Assembly: GCF_027595985.1 (NCBI RefSeq)
Contig: NC_073305.1
Coordinates: 80,297,974 to 80,361,973, forward strand
Direction: 5' to 3'
DNA from: Sorex araneus
Taxonomy: Eukaryota; Chordata; Mammalia; Eulipotyphla; Soricidae
DNA length: 64,000 bases
This document shows, one piece after another, positions 33,490 through 44,659 of this stretch (the first letter of the stretch is position 1; every line of letters begins with the position of its first letter). The position numbers were made by a program, and so were the translations under genes. Under the pieces are notes generated by a model that had not been told where the DNA came from, did no database searches, and saw nothing but the letters and a program-made list of their open reading frames with translations.

Positions 33490-34680
33490 GGAAAAAAGAC
33501 ATATCTGAACTCAGGGAGCAGATGAGATTGACTAGAGCATCAAATGAAAGAAAAATGAACATTTGAGATGAGTGAGTGGGGTGACATTAGAGACTTAGAA
33601 AATGGGTTGTGACTTTGAATTCTAGTTTTAGAGAAAGGACTTATAGGGAATGATGACAGCAAGTTCTGGCACAGCAGCCCTTCTTCCAGACTTAAGCTCT
33701 CTGACTCACAGTTTATTTATAAAGTGGGGATATGGTACTTTCCTTAGAAAATCATCAGGAAAACTAAATTATATACTATATGCAAAATTACCCTGTGAAA
33801 TGAATGTTAAATGAATTTTGCAAATTATTGGTCTTACTTTGCAAAAGGGTAAGAAGATGGGTTCTCCTAAATGAAGAACAATCCATAATCTGGAATTGGA
33901 GGGTGGGGTTTGGGGTAAGCAAAAAATAAAGAATAAAGTATTGAGAAATTAGTTGGTGAACATAAAATAAAGAAGTGATTACCACCAAGATTCAGAAGGG
34001 GTTCCCTAAGAACTGTTCATGTGAGTGCAAAATGCAGCAGAGACAGAATGTCTGGATTTTAGTGAGGCAACTTGCAAGATTCTTTTTCATAACAGGAGAT
34101 AAATGAGAAAGATCAGTATAAACAGGAGTGAAATGCAATGGGGTGGTTTGAAAACAGGTTGCACATCCAAACCCTAACTGGTGGGTGAACCAATTCAAGT
34201 GATTGTTGGAACCAGCTCACTCTGCAGAAACTTTCTGAGGAAGATCCCACTGATCTCACTGAACATTTTAAGAAAGGAACTTAGAGGGGTATCTAGAGAT
34301 TCTGTTTGTCAAATATGAAATGGCAAAGAACCTGAAAGGGAAGAAAAAGTGAAGGACTAGGACTAAGATTTTTAAAATTCTATTATTCAGAGATTGCTGC
34401 AGTATTTAGTTTTTGACAATAAACACTTTTTTTTTCATGATGCGTTCTCAGAACACTATTATCCAGGCATCCAAATCACAAACACACTCTCTCCTCTCTC
34501 TCTCTTGGCTTCCTAAATTTCTATGAATATTCTGTTCCCCTGGCACTGAACCAGCACCATAGGAATGGAACAAAGACAGAGGCCTCCTTCTAAAAGACCA
34601 AGCTGTAAAATTAGCAAAGGAATAAAAAACAGCTGGCGAAACATGATAGCTGTTATTCCGAGCCCATGAACCTGAAAAGA
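33490..34680. other. Unique DNA, nothing recognised
   Basis: No repeats are recognised apart from a short CTCTCTC stretch near 34490. Confidence 0.5.
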
Positions 34681-34689
34681 TAGTTTACT

Positions 34690-35140
34690 TTAGAAGACAA
34701 ACAAAATCTGCCTTCTGTTTGATCTAGGACAGCATCCACCGTCAGAAGCCGTCCGCTCACATTTAGTTTTTTTGGAGGTTTGGGACAAGCAGTACAGGCG
34801 CTGTAAACAAAGAACAGAAAGGATCATTTTCCATCTTAATTTGACAGTAAACAGTACTAATTTGACTCTGCAGCTGTTTATCGATACCCAGGGGGGGAAA
34901 AAGACTTGCAATTCAATAGAGAGAACAGTAGCCAGTGTGTTGGGGCAGAATTGTTCATAAGATGGCAGGAGCCAGGCTGTCTTGAATCTCTTGATGTTAG
35001 GAGAACACAATGTAAATTGCCACACAATGTGGTTTTCATCTGGCAGCTGGGCCAGCAATGGGAGTCTATAGATCTTAGCCTTCAGAAAGGGCTCTGTGTA
35101 GTTGCTGCATCTTGACTTGTCTTAGAAACTGCCAAAGAAT
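34690..35140. other. Candidate conserved noncoding element
   Basis: Repeat-free, with balanced composition and several developmental-factor-like motifs: TGTAAACAAAG (forkhead-like), GCAGCTG (E-box) and TTATCGATA near 34880. It does not contain a credible ORF or splice junction. The call rests on appearance only. Confidence 0.3.
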
Positions 35141-35658
35141 TCCCTGTCAATCATGTGATATTTTACAGAGAACAGGTCTGGCCCAAGGCAAAATTTGTTT
35201 TTCATTCACTTACTTCACAAATAAAAATGATTAATTATTGAAGGTGTGCCAAATACTGAGCTGTGTGTTGGAGATAAAATAATGAGTATTATTCACCTAT
35301 CCTCAACCTTCACTTTCTAGCTACAGAAAACTTTGCAGGCAAACAATGGAGACTCATGAAAGCAGAATAGGAGAAACATAGTCTGATTAAATAAAGAATC
35401 TGGCTAAATTATAGTTCTCATGTGTAACATGAATTAGTCATACAAAACCAATCTATAATAACTTGGATTGGATTTGAAGGCGTTTACCTATATAACTCAT
35501 TCATGCATCCCTTTATTCTGTATTGGGTGAATCCAGCAGGGACCAATATGCCAGATATTTTTGACAATAATTTTATATACATTTTCTCAATTTTCATAAT
35601 CACATTATAAGGTGCACATTAATATCATCATTCACTTGGTCAATAAAGAAATATGATT

Positions 35659-35893
35659 TCTTCATCATCATCATCATCATCATCATCCCATTGATTGTTG
35701 ATTTTCTCAAGCTGTCTCAGAACATCTCCATTTGTCTTAGCCCTGAGATTTTAGAAGCCTCTCTTTCCTCATTCTTCCCAATGGTGCTACATTGGAGGCT
35801 CTTTCAGGGTCAGGGGAATGAGACCCAGAATTGATACTGGTTTTGGCATATGAATATGCCACGGGGAGCTTGCCAGGCTCTCCCATGAAGAAA
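35659..35893 (-). mobile_element. Class C element, 3' half, with (CAT)n tail
   Basis: The (CAT)n run at 35659-35687 is the complement of a GAT tail. It is followed by the complement of the class C 3' domain (TCAGAACATCTCCATTTG, GAGGCTCTTTCAGGGTCAGG, GGAATGAGACCCAG) and body (TATGCCACGGGGAGCTTGCC). The element is 5'-truncated at about 35887. Confidence 0.88.
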
Positions 35894-35894
35894 T

Positions 35895-38800
35895 ATGATT
35901 TAGATATTGAAACTCTTCCTTGTGGCCATGCAACGACTGAGTGGAGAAGTCAGAGAAAGAAACCCAGCATGCTGATTTCCAAATTTCATGCTGTTTATAA
36001 TAATTATGTTGCCCCTTAAGGAGACTGTGAATCCTAATGTGTGATTAAGGACATCAGTCATCATTATTATATGTTTTTTAAACATGTTTTTTCCCAATAA
36101 ATGTATACTTACTCAAGTAACTTATTACATTTTATCTCAAACCTACTCATAAAATATTAAACTGCCATCTTTTGACAACATTTTGTGCCTCTGTGTATAG
36201 AAAATGATCATTATGCTTCAGGTTTTTTTTTAAGAGTTATGACCTCACAACAATGTTCAGTTGTCCTATGGGGTCACTCTAGGTGACACTTGACCAGTTA
36301 TGAAGGCCGGTACCCTGATGGCTTAACGCTATTTCTTGGTTGTATGGTAATGTTTGGGCTCAGTGTTGCTGACCCTCAGGGTCACAATGACAGTGCCATG
36401 CAGCCCCAAAAATCACACTTGGGGCCTTGTGCCTGTCAGGCTTGTGTGTCAGCCCTTTGAGACATTTTCCCAGTCTGTACTTCAGTTCTTTGCGTTTGCT
36501 GAGCACTGTGTGGCAGAAATGGAGACTTTGCCATACTGAGCATGATGAGTTCCATCAAGGCATAGCTCTGACAGAATATTGTTCCTTTACCAGGAACAGT
36601 GAGTGGCCTGTCTTCCCAAGAATTCAAATGAAGACAAAAATGAACCCACAATATTTTAAATAATTTTGAAAGCACTCACCATTTGCTATAAAACCAGAGA
36701 GAAAAATGAGAGTGAACAGTCATTTGAGGGAAAAAAATCCAGTTATATGTTAAGCTTTGTAAAAATATGTAATTTTGCTACTTATATTTTAATTTTTCTT
36801 CCTTTCAGATGCAATTGAATCTCTGTCATTAAGTCATATCTGGCCTGGCCAAATAAAGCAGCGATTTAGAAAATGGAACACTACGTGCAGCCAACATCTC
36901 TCTATTTCATAAAAAAATTTTAAAGAAGGACTAGACTTGTGACTTTCAGATTATTTTATACAATTGCTTTGCCTGTGTTGTGAAACACAACTAGATACAA
37001 ATTTGAAAATTAAAATGACAAAGGATACTGCACTTGGATTTGGCCAAGTGGCAGATTTTGCTGCTTTATTATATGTTTTTAGGACCTTCATTATCAATGA
37101 AACATGAAAAAAATGCAGGGGAGGCAAAGTTATGAACCCCATGAAATAATGTCACTTAAATAAACTCGTGCTTGGTTTTATACCTAGATTCCATTCCATA
37201 TTCTCTATATGAGCTGTGTCACTAGACTCCCCCACTCATTCTGGCTTTCCCTAGCAATGTGTTAATACTTGCCCACTTAAGCATCGAGTTTGGCACATTC
37301 AATAGAAACAGTAATTCCTTATATACATAAACAGCAGTTTACAATGATTTGTCACTTACAGGACAATAGGGTGCATTCAGTGGCAAGCAGCGTGATACCC
37401 AATTCCACTGCTCTAAACACAGAGCATTTATTATCTCACAAGGCAATTTCAGGTTCAGAAGCAGAGAACTACATAATCAAATGACTTGTCATCAGTGTAA
37501 AAAACTCAGTTCTTTCTGTCCTTCCCCTCTTCTGTCCCCAAGGTTGGCTTTAGGTGGCATTGTGGTGGCCTGACATCTGCAGTGGCAGGACCAGAAGCAG
37601 ATCCACGTATGGTCATGTCCGGCAAAAGACCTCTTTTCTCCTTTTTGCCTCTTTTGAAAATCAAAGGACACCTTCACCCCACATTCCCCAAGAATCTCAC
37701 CTTACTTCTCAGCTGTCACGATTGTGTTACTCACCTTGACTTCCACTGGGGATTGGCAAGAGGGAGCCACTCCATAGTGGTAGACTGATCCAAGCACATC
37801 TCCTAAAGCACATGATTGTGTGGGAGAAGCAGTTACTGTTGAGCTGGTTTAAAAGTCAGGGTAAGGTTATCAAGATGATTGGATGAGGGGCATTAGGCAG
37901 GCAACCATCAGTGTCTACCCCACAGGGGCTGTCTTGGCTAACTTTCCTCCAACACTTCTGAGAAATTTTGTCAAGCAGTGATATTTGGATACAGTGATCC
38001 TCAAGGTACCAGAGAAAACCGCACACCACGCACTTCAGTTCTTTATGCAAGGCATTTGGAATGAAATCGCAAACAGAAGATTTGAACAAAGTCTTCAGCC
38101 TTCTCACTTCCTATCTCTTTGCACATGCAATGACTTTTCCTCTCTCTAATACTTCCCATTACATTTTCTCAAGCCTGCACTTAGCTAAGATTGGTTTCTG
38201 CAGCATGATGGCTATGTAGCCAACATACAGGGAGCATTTACTTGGCCAATCACCTGCTAAAATATCTTCCATGATGAGTTCCACAAAACCCCAAACCTCG
38301 CCATAATGTTAGAGCCTCATTTTAACTGAACAGTGTGTTCAGTTCTGAGCAACTGATTTTGTAATCAGTTCTGAGACCATGTTCTCAGAGATTACAAAAA
38401 CTTGGGGATATTTCTGTTGTTAAGGCAACATTGGGCAAGAGTGTTACAAATGCAATATGGCAGAAGTGAACAAGAAATCATGGGTGGACATGAATTTCAA
38501 AATTAGATCAAGTGTCATTGAAGACCACTGTCACTTGAGGTGGTGGAAGAACCCTGGTATCAAATTCAGTATTCAAACACTCATTGACTATTATAGTTTA
38601 GAGGGAAATGTTTCAACTGAGACTCAGTTTCCTTATTTTCAAAATGGGGAGATAAATAATTCCTACACCATAGCTTTGTTATTGCCAGAATTGAGGAAGA
38701 ATATATACAGAATAGACTGTGAATTATAGAATGTTCTGAGACTTGTTGGCACCTGCTTTCAGGGCTCATTTTACACACATGACATCTTTGTCCTCTAAGA

Positions 38801-39085
38801 TAGGAAGGAGAAATAGGAAGTGGCTCTGACACTCTTGCAAACACATGAGGACTGTCATAAGCTCTGATGTTCTAGTAGCATCTTCTCTATCCTCTCACAC
38901 AGACACCCTCCGCTACCCAGTCTTTCCTGGGATGACACCCTTACCTTTCCTGCTATTCCCATAGGCTCTAAAAGCTGTTTTATACCTTTATCTGTCTCTA
39001 CCCTAAGTAATGTTGTTCTCAGAACTTCAGGAGTCTGTAAAAACAGCTTGGCCTCTCATGGCATTTCCCCATCTTCTTGTTTTGC
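35895..39085. other. Mostly unique DNA
   Basis: No gene is recognised. A stretch at 36230-36450 has repeat-like GGGTCACTCTAGGTGACAC but cannot be assigned. A MIR fragment lies at 38600-38700. Small ORFs (up to 90 codons) look random. Confidence 0.45.
38600..38695 (+). mobile_element. MIR fragment
   Basis: GAGACTCAGTTTCCTTATTT followed by TCAAAATGGGGAGATAAATA is the highly conserved middle of MIR in plus orientation. Confidence 0.75.
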
Positions 39086-39087
39086 TT

Positions 39088-39252
39088 TGTTTGGGGGGCC
39101 ACACCCAGAGGTGTTCCGTGTTTACTCCAGACTCTTTGCTCAGCAATAACTCCTGGCTGTGCTCAGGAAACCATATGTAGTAAGCAGCATTGAACCCCAG
39201 GTTGCCACGTGCAAGACAAGCACCTCAAACCCTGTATTATCTCTGGCCTAAG
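39088..39252 (-). mobile_element. SOR SINE, diverged
   Basis: GGGGGGCCACACCCAGAGGT, then CTCCTGGCTGTGCTCAGGAA, CATTGAACCCCAGGTTG and CTGTATTATCTCTGGCC give the complete minus-strand order. Confidence 0.88.
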
Positions 39253-39411
39253 CTGCTCATCTTCTTAAAGCTCACCTCTTGCCTTTGCCATCTACCGGGA
39301 ACATGACCATTTAGAAAGCCAATAAAGTTCCTTGTTTGCTTGTTTTTAAGTTCCTCTTTTCCATCATAAATATTCCTAGAATAGTGAAAGACCATGATGT
39401 CAGCTCTACAG

Positions 39412-39840
39412 AAAAGATTTAGTTAGAGAAGGGACCAGTAAGATAATGGCAGTTGGAAATGACCACTCTGGACAAAAGCTGAGGGCTGAAAGTAAGTAAA
39501 ACGATATACATTATAACCTTACAGTACCTGTACTGCAAGCAGCAATTATCAAAAGGAGAGTGTGTGTGTATGAGAGAGAGAGAGAGAGAGAGAGAAAGAT
39601 AGAGGTGCAGAGGTGTCTGCAGTACAGGCAGACTATGGATGGATGGTGGAATGAGAGAAACTGGGGACTTTGGTAGTTGGAAATGTGCACTGGTGAAAGG
39701 ATGGATGTTGGAACATTGTATGACTAGAATCCAATCCTGGACAATGTTGTAACTGTTTATCTCATGATGATTAATGGTGATTCAATTAAAAAAGTTTTTT
39801 TGAGAAATGCATGTGAATCACGTAATAAAAGATTTAGTTA
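39412..39840 (+). mobile_element. 5'-truncated L1 with target-site duplication
   Basis: AAAAGATTTAGTTA is perfectly repeated at 39412-39425 and 39827-39840. The enclosed L1 3' UTR carries GAGAAGGGACCAGTAAGAT, a GT/GA microsatellite at 39560-39595, GGAAATGTGCACTGGTGAAA and GGTGATTCAATTAAAAAAG. About 27 bases (39800-39826) lie between the A-rich end and the second duplication and do not belong to the L1. Confidence 0.92.
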
Positions 39841-41365
39841 AACAGGGCATACCTTAGTGCTTACCTGAGAAAAGCCAGGAGAAGAAAACTTCTGATTTTG
39901 TTAGAAATGTTGCAGGACAATGACCTATTTTCCGGAATATGAAGGGAAACTATAAAATAGGCTGCTGGGACCCAGGAGGTGGCATGCTACTTGGAGCTGA
40001 GCTGATCTTACTCTCTGTGAGTAGTCAGAGCACTTTTATTATTGTCCTGAACAACACAGCTAGCGAACAGCGGGATGGGGTGAGAAAACAACCAGGGTGG
40101 GGTAAGGGATGGGGTCAGGAGTGGAATGCTCTCTTTAGTATTACTAAGGCTTCTTTTCATTCAAATCTGAGGTCCCAGGTGGGGAAGACACAATGGCTTC
40201 ATGACACCCAGAGAGCTACAGATGACACTGTTTCCATGACAAAATTCCAGAGATTTGGCTAAAAAGTTTGAAAGCTGGGTGGTCTGTGTCCTGTGTTTGT
40301 GGGAGCATCTGCCAGCCTCTTTGCTAAATTCTATTTACTAAAGAGATTCAGGTTCACTCCCTTGGATTCAGCCTCTGGCTCTGACTTCCTCACCCAGTCT
40401 TCCTCTGAATCTTTTCTCAGCATTTGCATTTCTGTTTCTAGTCTCTGGATGGGAGATTTCATGGTCAGCCCAGCACCACCACTTGGCTCAATTCCAGGGA
40501 CTGTCATTTGCACAGAATGCGACCCAAACACCAACTTTTCAAAGTTTGATATTTGGTGGATGTGACCACTAGGGGCTTCCATAATCCCTGCTCCCAACTA
40601 GTTAAAAAAGTGCATGGAAAGAGTGTAGAAAAGGGACAAGAAGGATAAGAATCCCTTTTAGTAGACCTAATCCCAGGGAAACTTGAATTACCCTCAACCA
40701 TCTCCTCTGTTCCTGGATAAGAGGCAGATAAGAATTTCAGACCTGGGTGCTGGGTAAACACTCCAGGTCAGAGATTCAGGGTTTCCCAGAGCCTTCAGTC
40801 CCTGTGGTCTCTATACAGGACCATCATCTCTGGAGATAATGAATCTCTCTGCCAGTCCCTCAGACTCCTGGAGCCCTGGCAGGAGGGTCCGCCTTGCCAT
40901 CTCCTCCCCACATTCCTGCCTTTTGTTCCTGAGACACAGGACCATGCTCGGTGAGGACCAACAGCCGTGGAGAAGTGTGGAAATCATTTACTACAAGACT
41001 CCCAAAGGAATGCAGCATTTCGGATCAAAGTTAGAATGGACCCGTCAGGCAGTATTTATCCTCCCTTTTCTGAGTTCTGATGACTGACATTGTTCTGTTT
41101 TTATTACTAGCCCTTGGAAGCAATTGTTTTAGAAAAATATTGTCTAGACCTGAAATTGAGTGAATGTGACATTAATTACAGAGGCTTTCCTCTGAGTGTC
41201 TCTTTGCCAGCTGTGTTCTCTGTGCAGAAGCCGCTGGGGGCTTCCAGAGAGGCCTGGATGAAGCCAGGAGGGAGCCAAGGCGGGGAAGGCCTGTCCTAGG
41301 CTGGCTCAGGGTCCTTCCTTCAACCAGGTTCTTTCATTTCCTCCTCCCAACAGTCCTGGGAAGTT
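39841..41365. other. Unique DNA, nothing recognised
   Basis: No repeat family or coding segment is recognised. Confidence 0.5.
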
Positions 41366-41369
41366 GGCC

Positions 41370-41515
41370 CTATTCCTTCTGTTTGACAGATAAAGAAACA
41401 GAGACTCAAGAAAGTTCAATATTATGTGCAGGAACATACAGAGCAGAAATGATGAAGTCAGGATTTTGAGCCCATCCACATCTAGCTCTGACAGGTGTAT
41501 TCTTTCCTTCTCATC
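41370..41515 (-). mobile_element. MIR fragment
   Basis: GACAGATAAAGAAACAGAGA, CAAGAAAGTTCAATATTATG and GAAATGATGAAGTCAGGATT keep the minus-strand MIR order. Confidence 0.7.
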
Positions 41516-41654
41516 CAGCACGCTAGCTGGGAAATGAAAAATTCACTTCAAATGACATTTTAGGAGATGGTCACCTAGGAATCTGCCTCATGACTATCCA
41601 TGACCACGGGCAGTGGGATATGAGGATCAGCTTTAAAAAAGAAAAGAGAGAAAG

Positions 41655-41740
41655 AAACGGTTTGGTTTGGCAGTTCAGAGATAGAACACAGGGCCTAATG
41701 GATGTGAGTCATTCACTATACTACTAAGCCATATTCCTGA
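41655..41740 (-). mobile_element. Degenerate ID-like SINE
   Basis: CATTCACTATACTACTAAGC followed by CATATTCCTGACCCC resembles the complement of an ID-type head. It lies directly beside a class B insertion. Confidence 0.4.
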
Positions 41741-42008
41741 CCCCACATAGGTATCACTGTCACTGTCATCCCGTTGCTCATTGATTTGCTCGAGCAGGCA
41801 CCAGTAACATCTCTTGTGAGACTTGTTGTTACTGTTTTTGGCATATTGAATATGCCACGGGTAGCTTGCCAGGCTCTGCCATGCAGGCGGGATACTCTCG
41901 GTAGCTTGCTGGCCTCTCCAAGAGGGGTGGAGGAATCGAACCCAGGTCAGCTGCATGCAAGGCAAATGCCCTACCCGCTGTGCTATTGCTCCAGCCCCAC
42001 CTAGGTAT
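41741..42008 (-). mobile_element. Young full-length class B SINE with target-site duplication
   Basis: The best reference copy of class B. In minus orientation it shows an ACAGTG-type tail complement (CACTGTCACTGTCATCCCG), the 3' domain, the two related GGCAAGCTACC-type body segments and an intact tRNA head (complement of A box CTACCCGCTGTGCTATTGC, of B box GGAATCGAACCCAGG). CCCCACATAGGTAT (41741-41754) and CCCCACCTAGGTAT (41995-42008) flank it. The internal ACACTTG-type TCTCCATTG stretch is four bases short. Confidence 0.96.
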
Positions 42009-42009
42009 A

Positions 42010-42925
42010 TTTTAATAATATTTGAGTGTGTACAGTTACGAAAGTAGACCAGGTTTTATGGTCTTCGGATTAACCTGATATGGGGGCACATTTTGTAAAC
42101 CAGATGATTACTTTTTTTAGAGTGAAAATAAGATCACAGGAAACTGAATTCTAGAAAACTGATCACAAACATCCCCAGCTCCAGCAACCATCAAGTCTTT
42201 CAAATTAATTAATGGCTTGATGCAATGTAATACTAGCTTTCCTATGTTTGACTCCAAGCTCTTTGATCATGTCTTTCTAGAATTGCAATGTTGCAATATC
42301 ATTTCTTACAGAAATATCATTTGACCTCCTCTTTAGTGTGGTTGATTAAAAAAATCTTGATAGGAGAGTTTTTCAACATCACAGCTTATAGACCGCAGTG
42401 TCATTAAACTCATTCAAAATACTGTCACTCAACATTTTAAGACTGCTGGCAATTTGGGGAAATCGATCAAGTTTTTTTCATTTATGAACTGCAAGGCTGG
42501 GTAGAATTTCCTATAGGCTCACTTCTGGCTTCACATGTTTCAAAATTTTTTCTGCTACAACCACACACTTTCAGTGCTGGGTACCAGAGAACATGTTCAT
42601 TTAGTGTCAGAATAACTAACTTTCTCATCACAGCACAAAAAGATAGTGTGTGCGGGAATATTCCTGCAAGGTGTTCCTATCAAGTCAGGGGCTGACAGTC
42701 ACTTAGCCATAAATAAAGATGCATAGGAAATAGCTTCTCTCTGTCTCTCTATGTCCCCCTCACTTAAACTGAAATCATCATTAACTCTCCAGCTCCACTT
42801 TTGTTTCATAGTGTCCACAATCCTTCTATTACCATTAATCAACAGATGGAGAGTGGTAGAGGGAAAGCTGAAATGAAGAGATGCCAGAGTATCCATCTCT
42901 TAACTTTACCCAAAAAAAACCCCAT
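42010..42925. other. Unique DNA, nothing recognised
   Basis: No repeat family or coding segment is recognised. Confidence 0.5.
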
Positions 42926-42929
42926 TAGG

Positions 42930-43095
42930 ATAGAGAGATAGTGCAGCAAGTAGGGTGCGTACTTTACACATGTTCAGCCTGGGATTTGATCCTGGGCACC
43001 CACTATGGTCTGGCAAGTCCTGCCAAGAGTGATTCCTGAGTGCAGAGCCAGGAGTCAATCCTGAGCACTTCCAGATGTGGTCCAAAAACCAAAAA
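42930..43095 (+). mobile_element. SOR SINE, diverged
   Basis: GATAGTGCAGCAAGTAGGGT (A box), GGGATTTGATCCTGGGCACC (B box), CCTGAGTGCAGAGCCAGGAG and the end GGTCCAAAAACCAAAAAGG are in the normal order. Confidence 0.93.
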
Positions 43096-43221
43096 GGAAC
43101 TTCATGAGCATATCACCAGAGCCTTTGTACCAGTGAGTACCCTGAAACTGAAGCTTCACTAACTTCCTGGAACAATTCCTTTCCACCTTCATGTGTTCTG
43201 GGAGCATCTTAACCACAGGAG

Positions 43222-43729
43222 TAAGATGCCATGCATCACTGTCACTGTCATCCTGTTGTTCACCAAATTACTTGAGCAGGCACCAGTAATGTCTCTATTA
43301 CACTCAGCCCTGATATTTTAGCAGCCTCTCCTTACTTGTCTTTCCCAACGATTGGAGGCTCTTTCAGGGTCAAGGGAATGAGACCTATCGTTACTGTTTT
43401 TGGCCTAGAGAATGTGCCATGGGTAGATTGCCAAACTCTGTAATCCCACCGATGGCCAACATCCAGAGACTATAAGACCAAGCTCCCGGAAGCTTGCTTT
43501 TCTTGGACATCTAATAGCCTTGTTCTCCCTCTTGGAGAACCTGACAAGCTATCAAGAGTCTATTGCCCCCATGGGAGAGCCTTGCAAGCTCCCCATGGCA
43601 TATTCATATCCCAAATACAGTAAAAGATATATACACACCTCTGGGAAAGCCCAGCAAGCTACTGAGAGTATCCTACCTGCACAGCAGAGCATGGCAAGCT
43701 ACCCGTGGTGCGTTTGATAAGATGCCATG
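43222..43729 (-). mobile_element. Class C/B insertion with inverted 5' part (twin-primed) and target-site duplication
   Basis: TAAGATGCCATG is perfectly repeated at 43222-43233 and 43718-43729. Between the copies, 43234 to about 43440 is a class C 3' end in minus orientation with an ACAGTG tail at the left. From about 43441 to 43717 the sequence is upstream class C and B body in plus orientation (GATGGCCAACATCCAGAGAC, CTCCCCATGGCATATTCATA, then GGCAAGCTACCCGTGG). The two halves overlap by roughly 35 bases of the same body segment. One duplication around both halves indicates one insertion. Confidence 0.85.
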
Positions 43730-43837
43730 ACTGATAGGAATATATTTTTCCATTCAGGTATGATAGGGTCACAGAGAGGTTGAAGGCCAGAGCGTGGGAG
43801 TCACAAAAAGCTAGTGTTATTGCTCTAGAACCAGAGT

Positions 43838-43950
43838 TGTCAAGTCCTTTTGTAAAGAACCAGACAATAAATATTTTGTCCTTTGTGTCTTACATGGTCT
43901 CAGTTAGATCTTTTAATGTGAAAAAAAATCTGTAAAAAAAGCCACCTGGT
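43838..43950 (+). mobile_element. hAT-Charlie-type DNA transposon relic
   Basis: TTGTAAAGAACCAGACAATA, AATATTTTGTCCTTTGTGTC and ACATGGTCTCAGTTAG resemble a common mammalian nonautonomous hAT-Charlie repeat. I cannot fix the subfamily. Confidence 0.55.
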
Positions 43951-44020
43951 TAAGTTCCATGGCTTTATTTAGGAGCAGAGGGGTCATTTGACTTAGTAAG
44001 TCTCCCCTTGAGATGCGAGG

Positions 44021-44021
44021 T

Positions 44022-44060
<39 letters not shown>

Positions 44061-44063
44061 TTT
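44021..44063. repeat. (TTTA)n microsatellite
   Basis: An almost perfect tetranucleotide run of ten units. Confidence 0.97.
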
Positions 44064-44483
44064 TGCCTAAAGAACTAGGGGCTTTCAGGGAATGCAGATA
44101 ATTTCCACTTCTGCCTTGCAAGGAAGGCATCTCACTGGTGCCTTCATCCTTGGTGACTGGGAGGCAGGAAGGATTGAAAAGAAAAGAGAGAATTGTGTAG
44201 GATGACCAAGATTGAGGACTTTTTAGGTACACTGCTATTTTTCCCATTCTCCCATTTTTTAAGTTCAACACAGTCTTAACACAGTGCTTTAACACAGAGG
44301 AATGATAGGTAAGGGTTTGAGGTCTATCGTGGGTCATTTCAGGGCCTATAACTGAAATACTTTACCAACCTAATTTTCTTTCTTTACATTTTTGAAAACT
44401 GGCAAATCTTCTGCCTCTATCCCTTGTCATTTAAATATGTTGCATTTAGTCCATGTCTATTTCTTTTGTCTGTTTGTTTGTTT

Positions 44484-44655
44484 GGGGGCCACAACCAGCG
44501 ATGCTCAGGGGTTACTCCTAGCTCTGCACTCGGGGATCACTCCTGACGGGCTCAGGAACCATATTGGGATGTGGGAATCAAAACTGGCTTGATGCTGCAT
44601 GTCAGGAAAGTGTTCTACCTGCTTTACTATCTGTACCTGCTGTACTCTTTGGCCC
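44484..44655 (-). mobile_element. SOR SINE, diverged
   Basis: GGGGGCCACAACCAGCGATG, CTCAGGGGTTACTCCTAGCT and CTCAGGAACCATATTGGGAT are in minus-strand order. Near the head the motif ACCTGCTTTACTATCTGT is followed by a second similar ACCTGCTGTACTC, a small internal duplication. Confidence 0.9.
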
Positions 44656-44659
44656 CTAG

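Noticed and set aside
43222-43729. Two independent SINE insertions in opposite orientation
   Set aside because: There is one perfect duplication outside both halves and none at the junction, and the halves meet within the same body segment.
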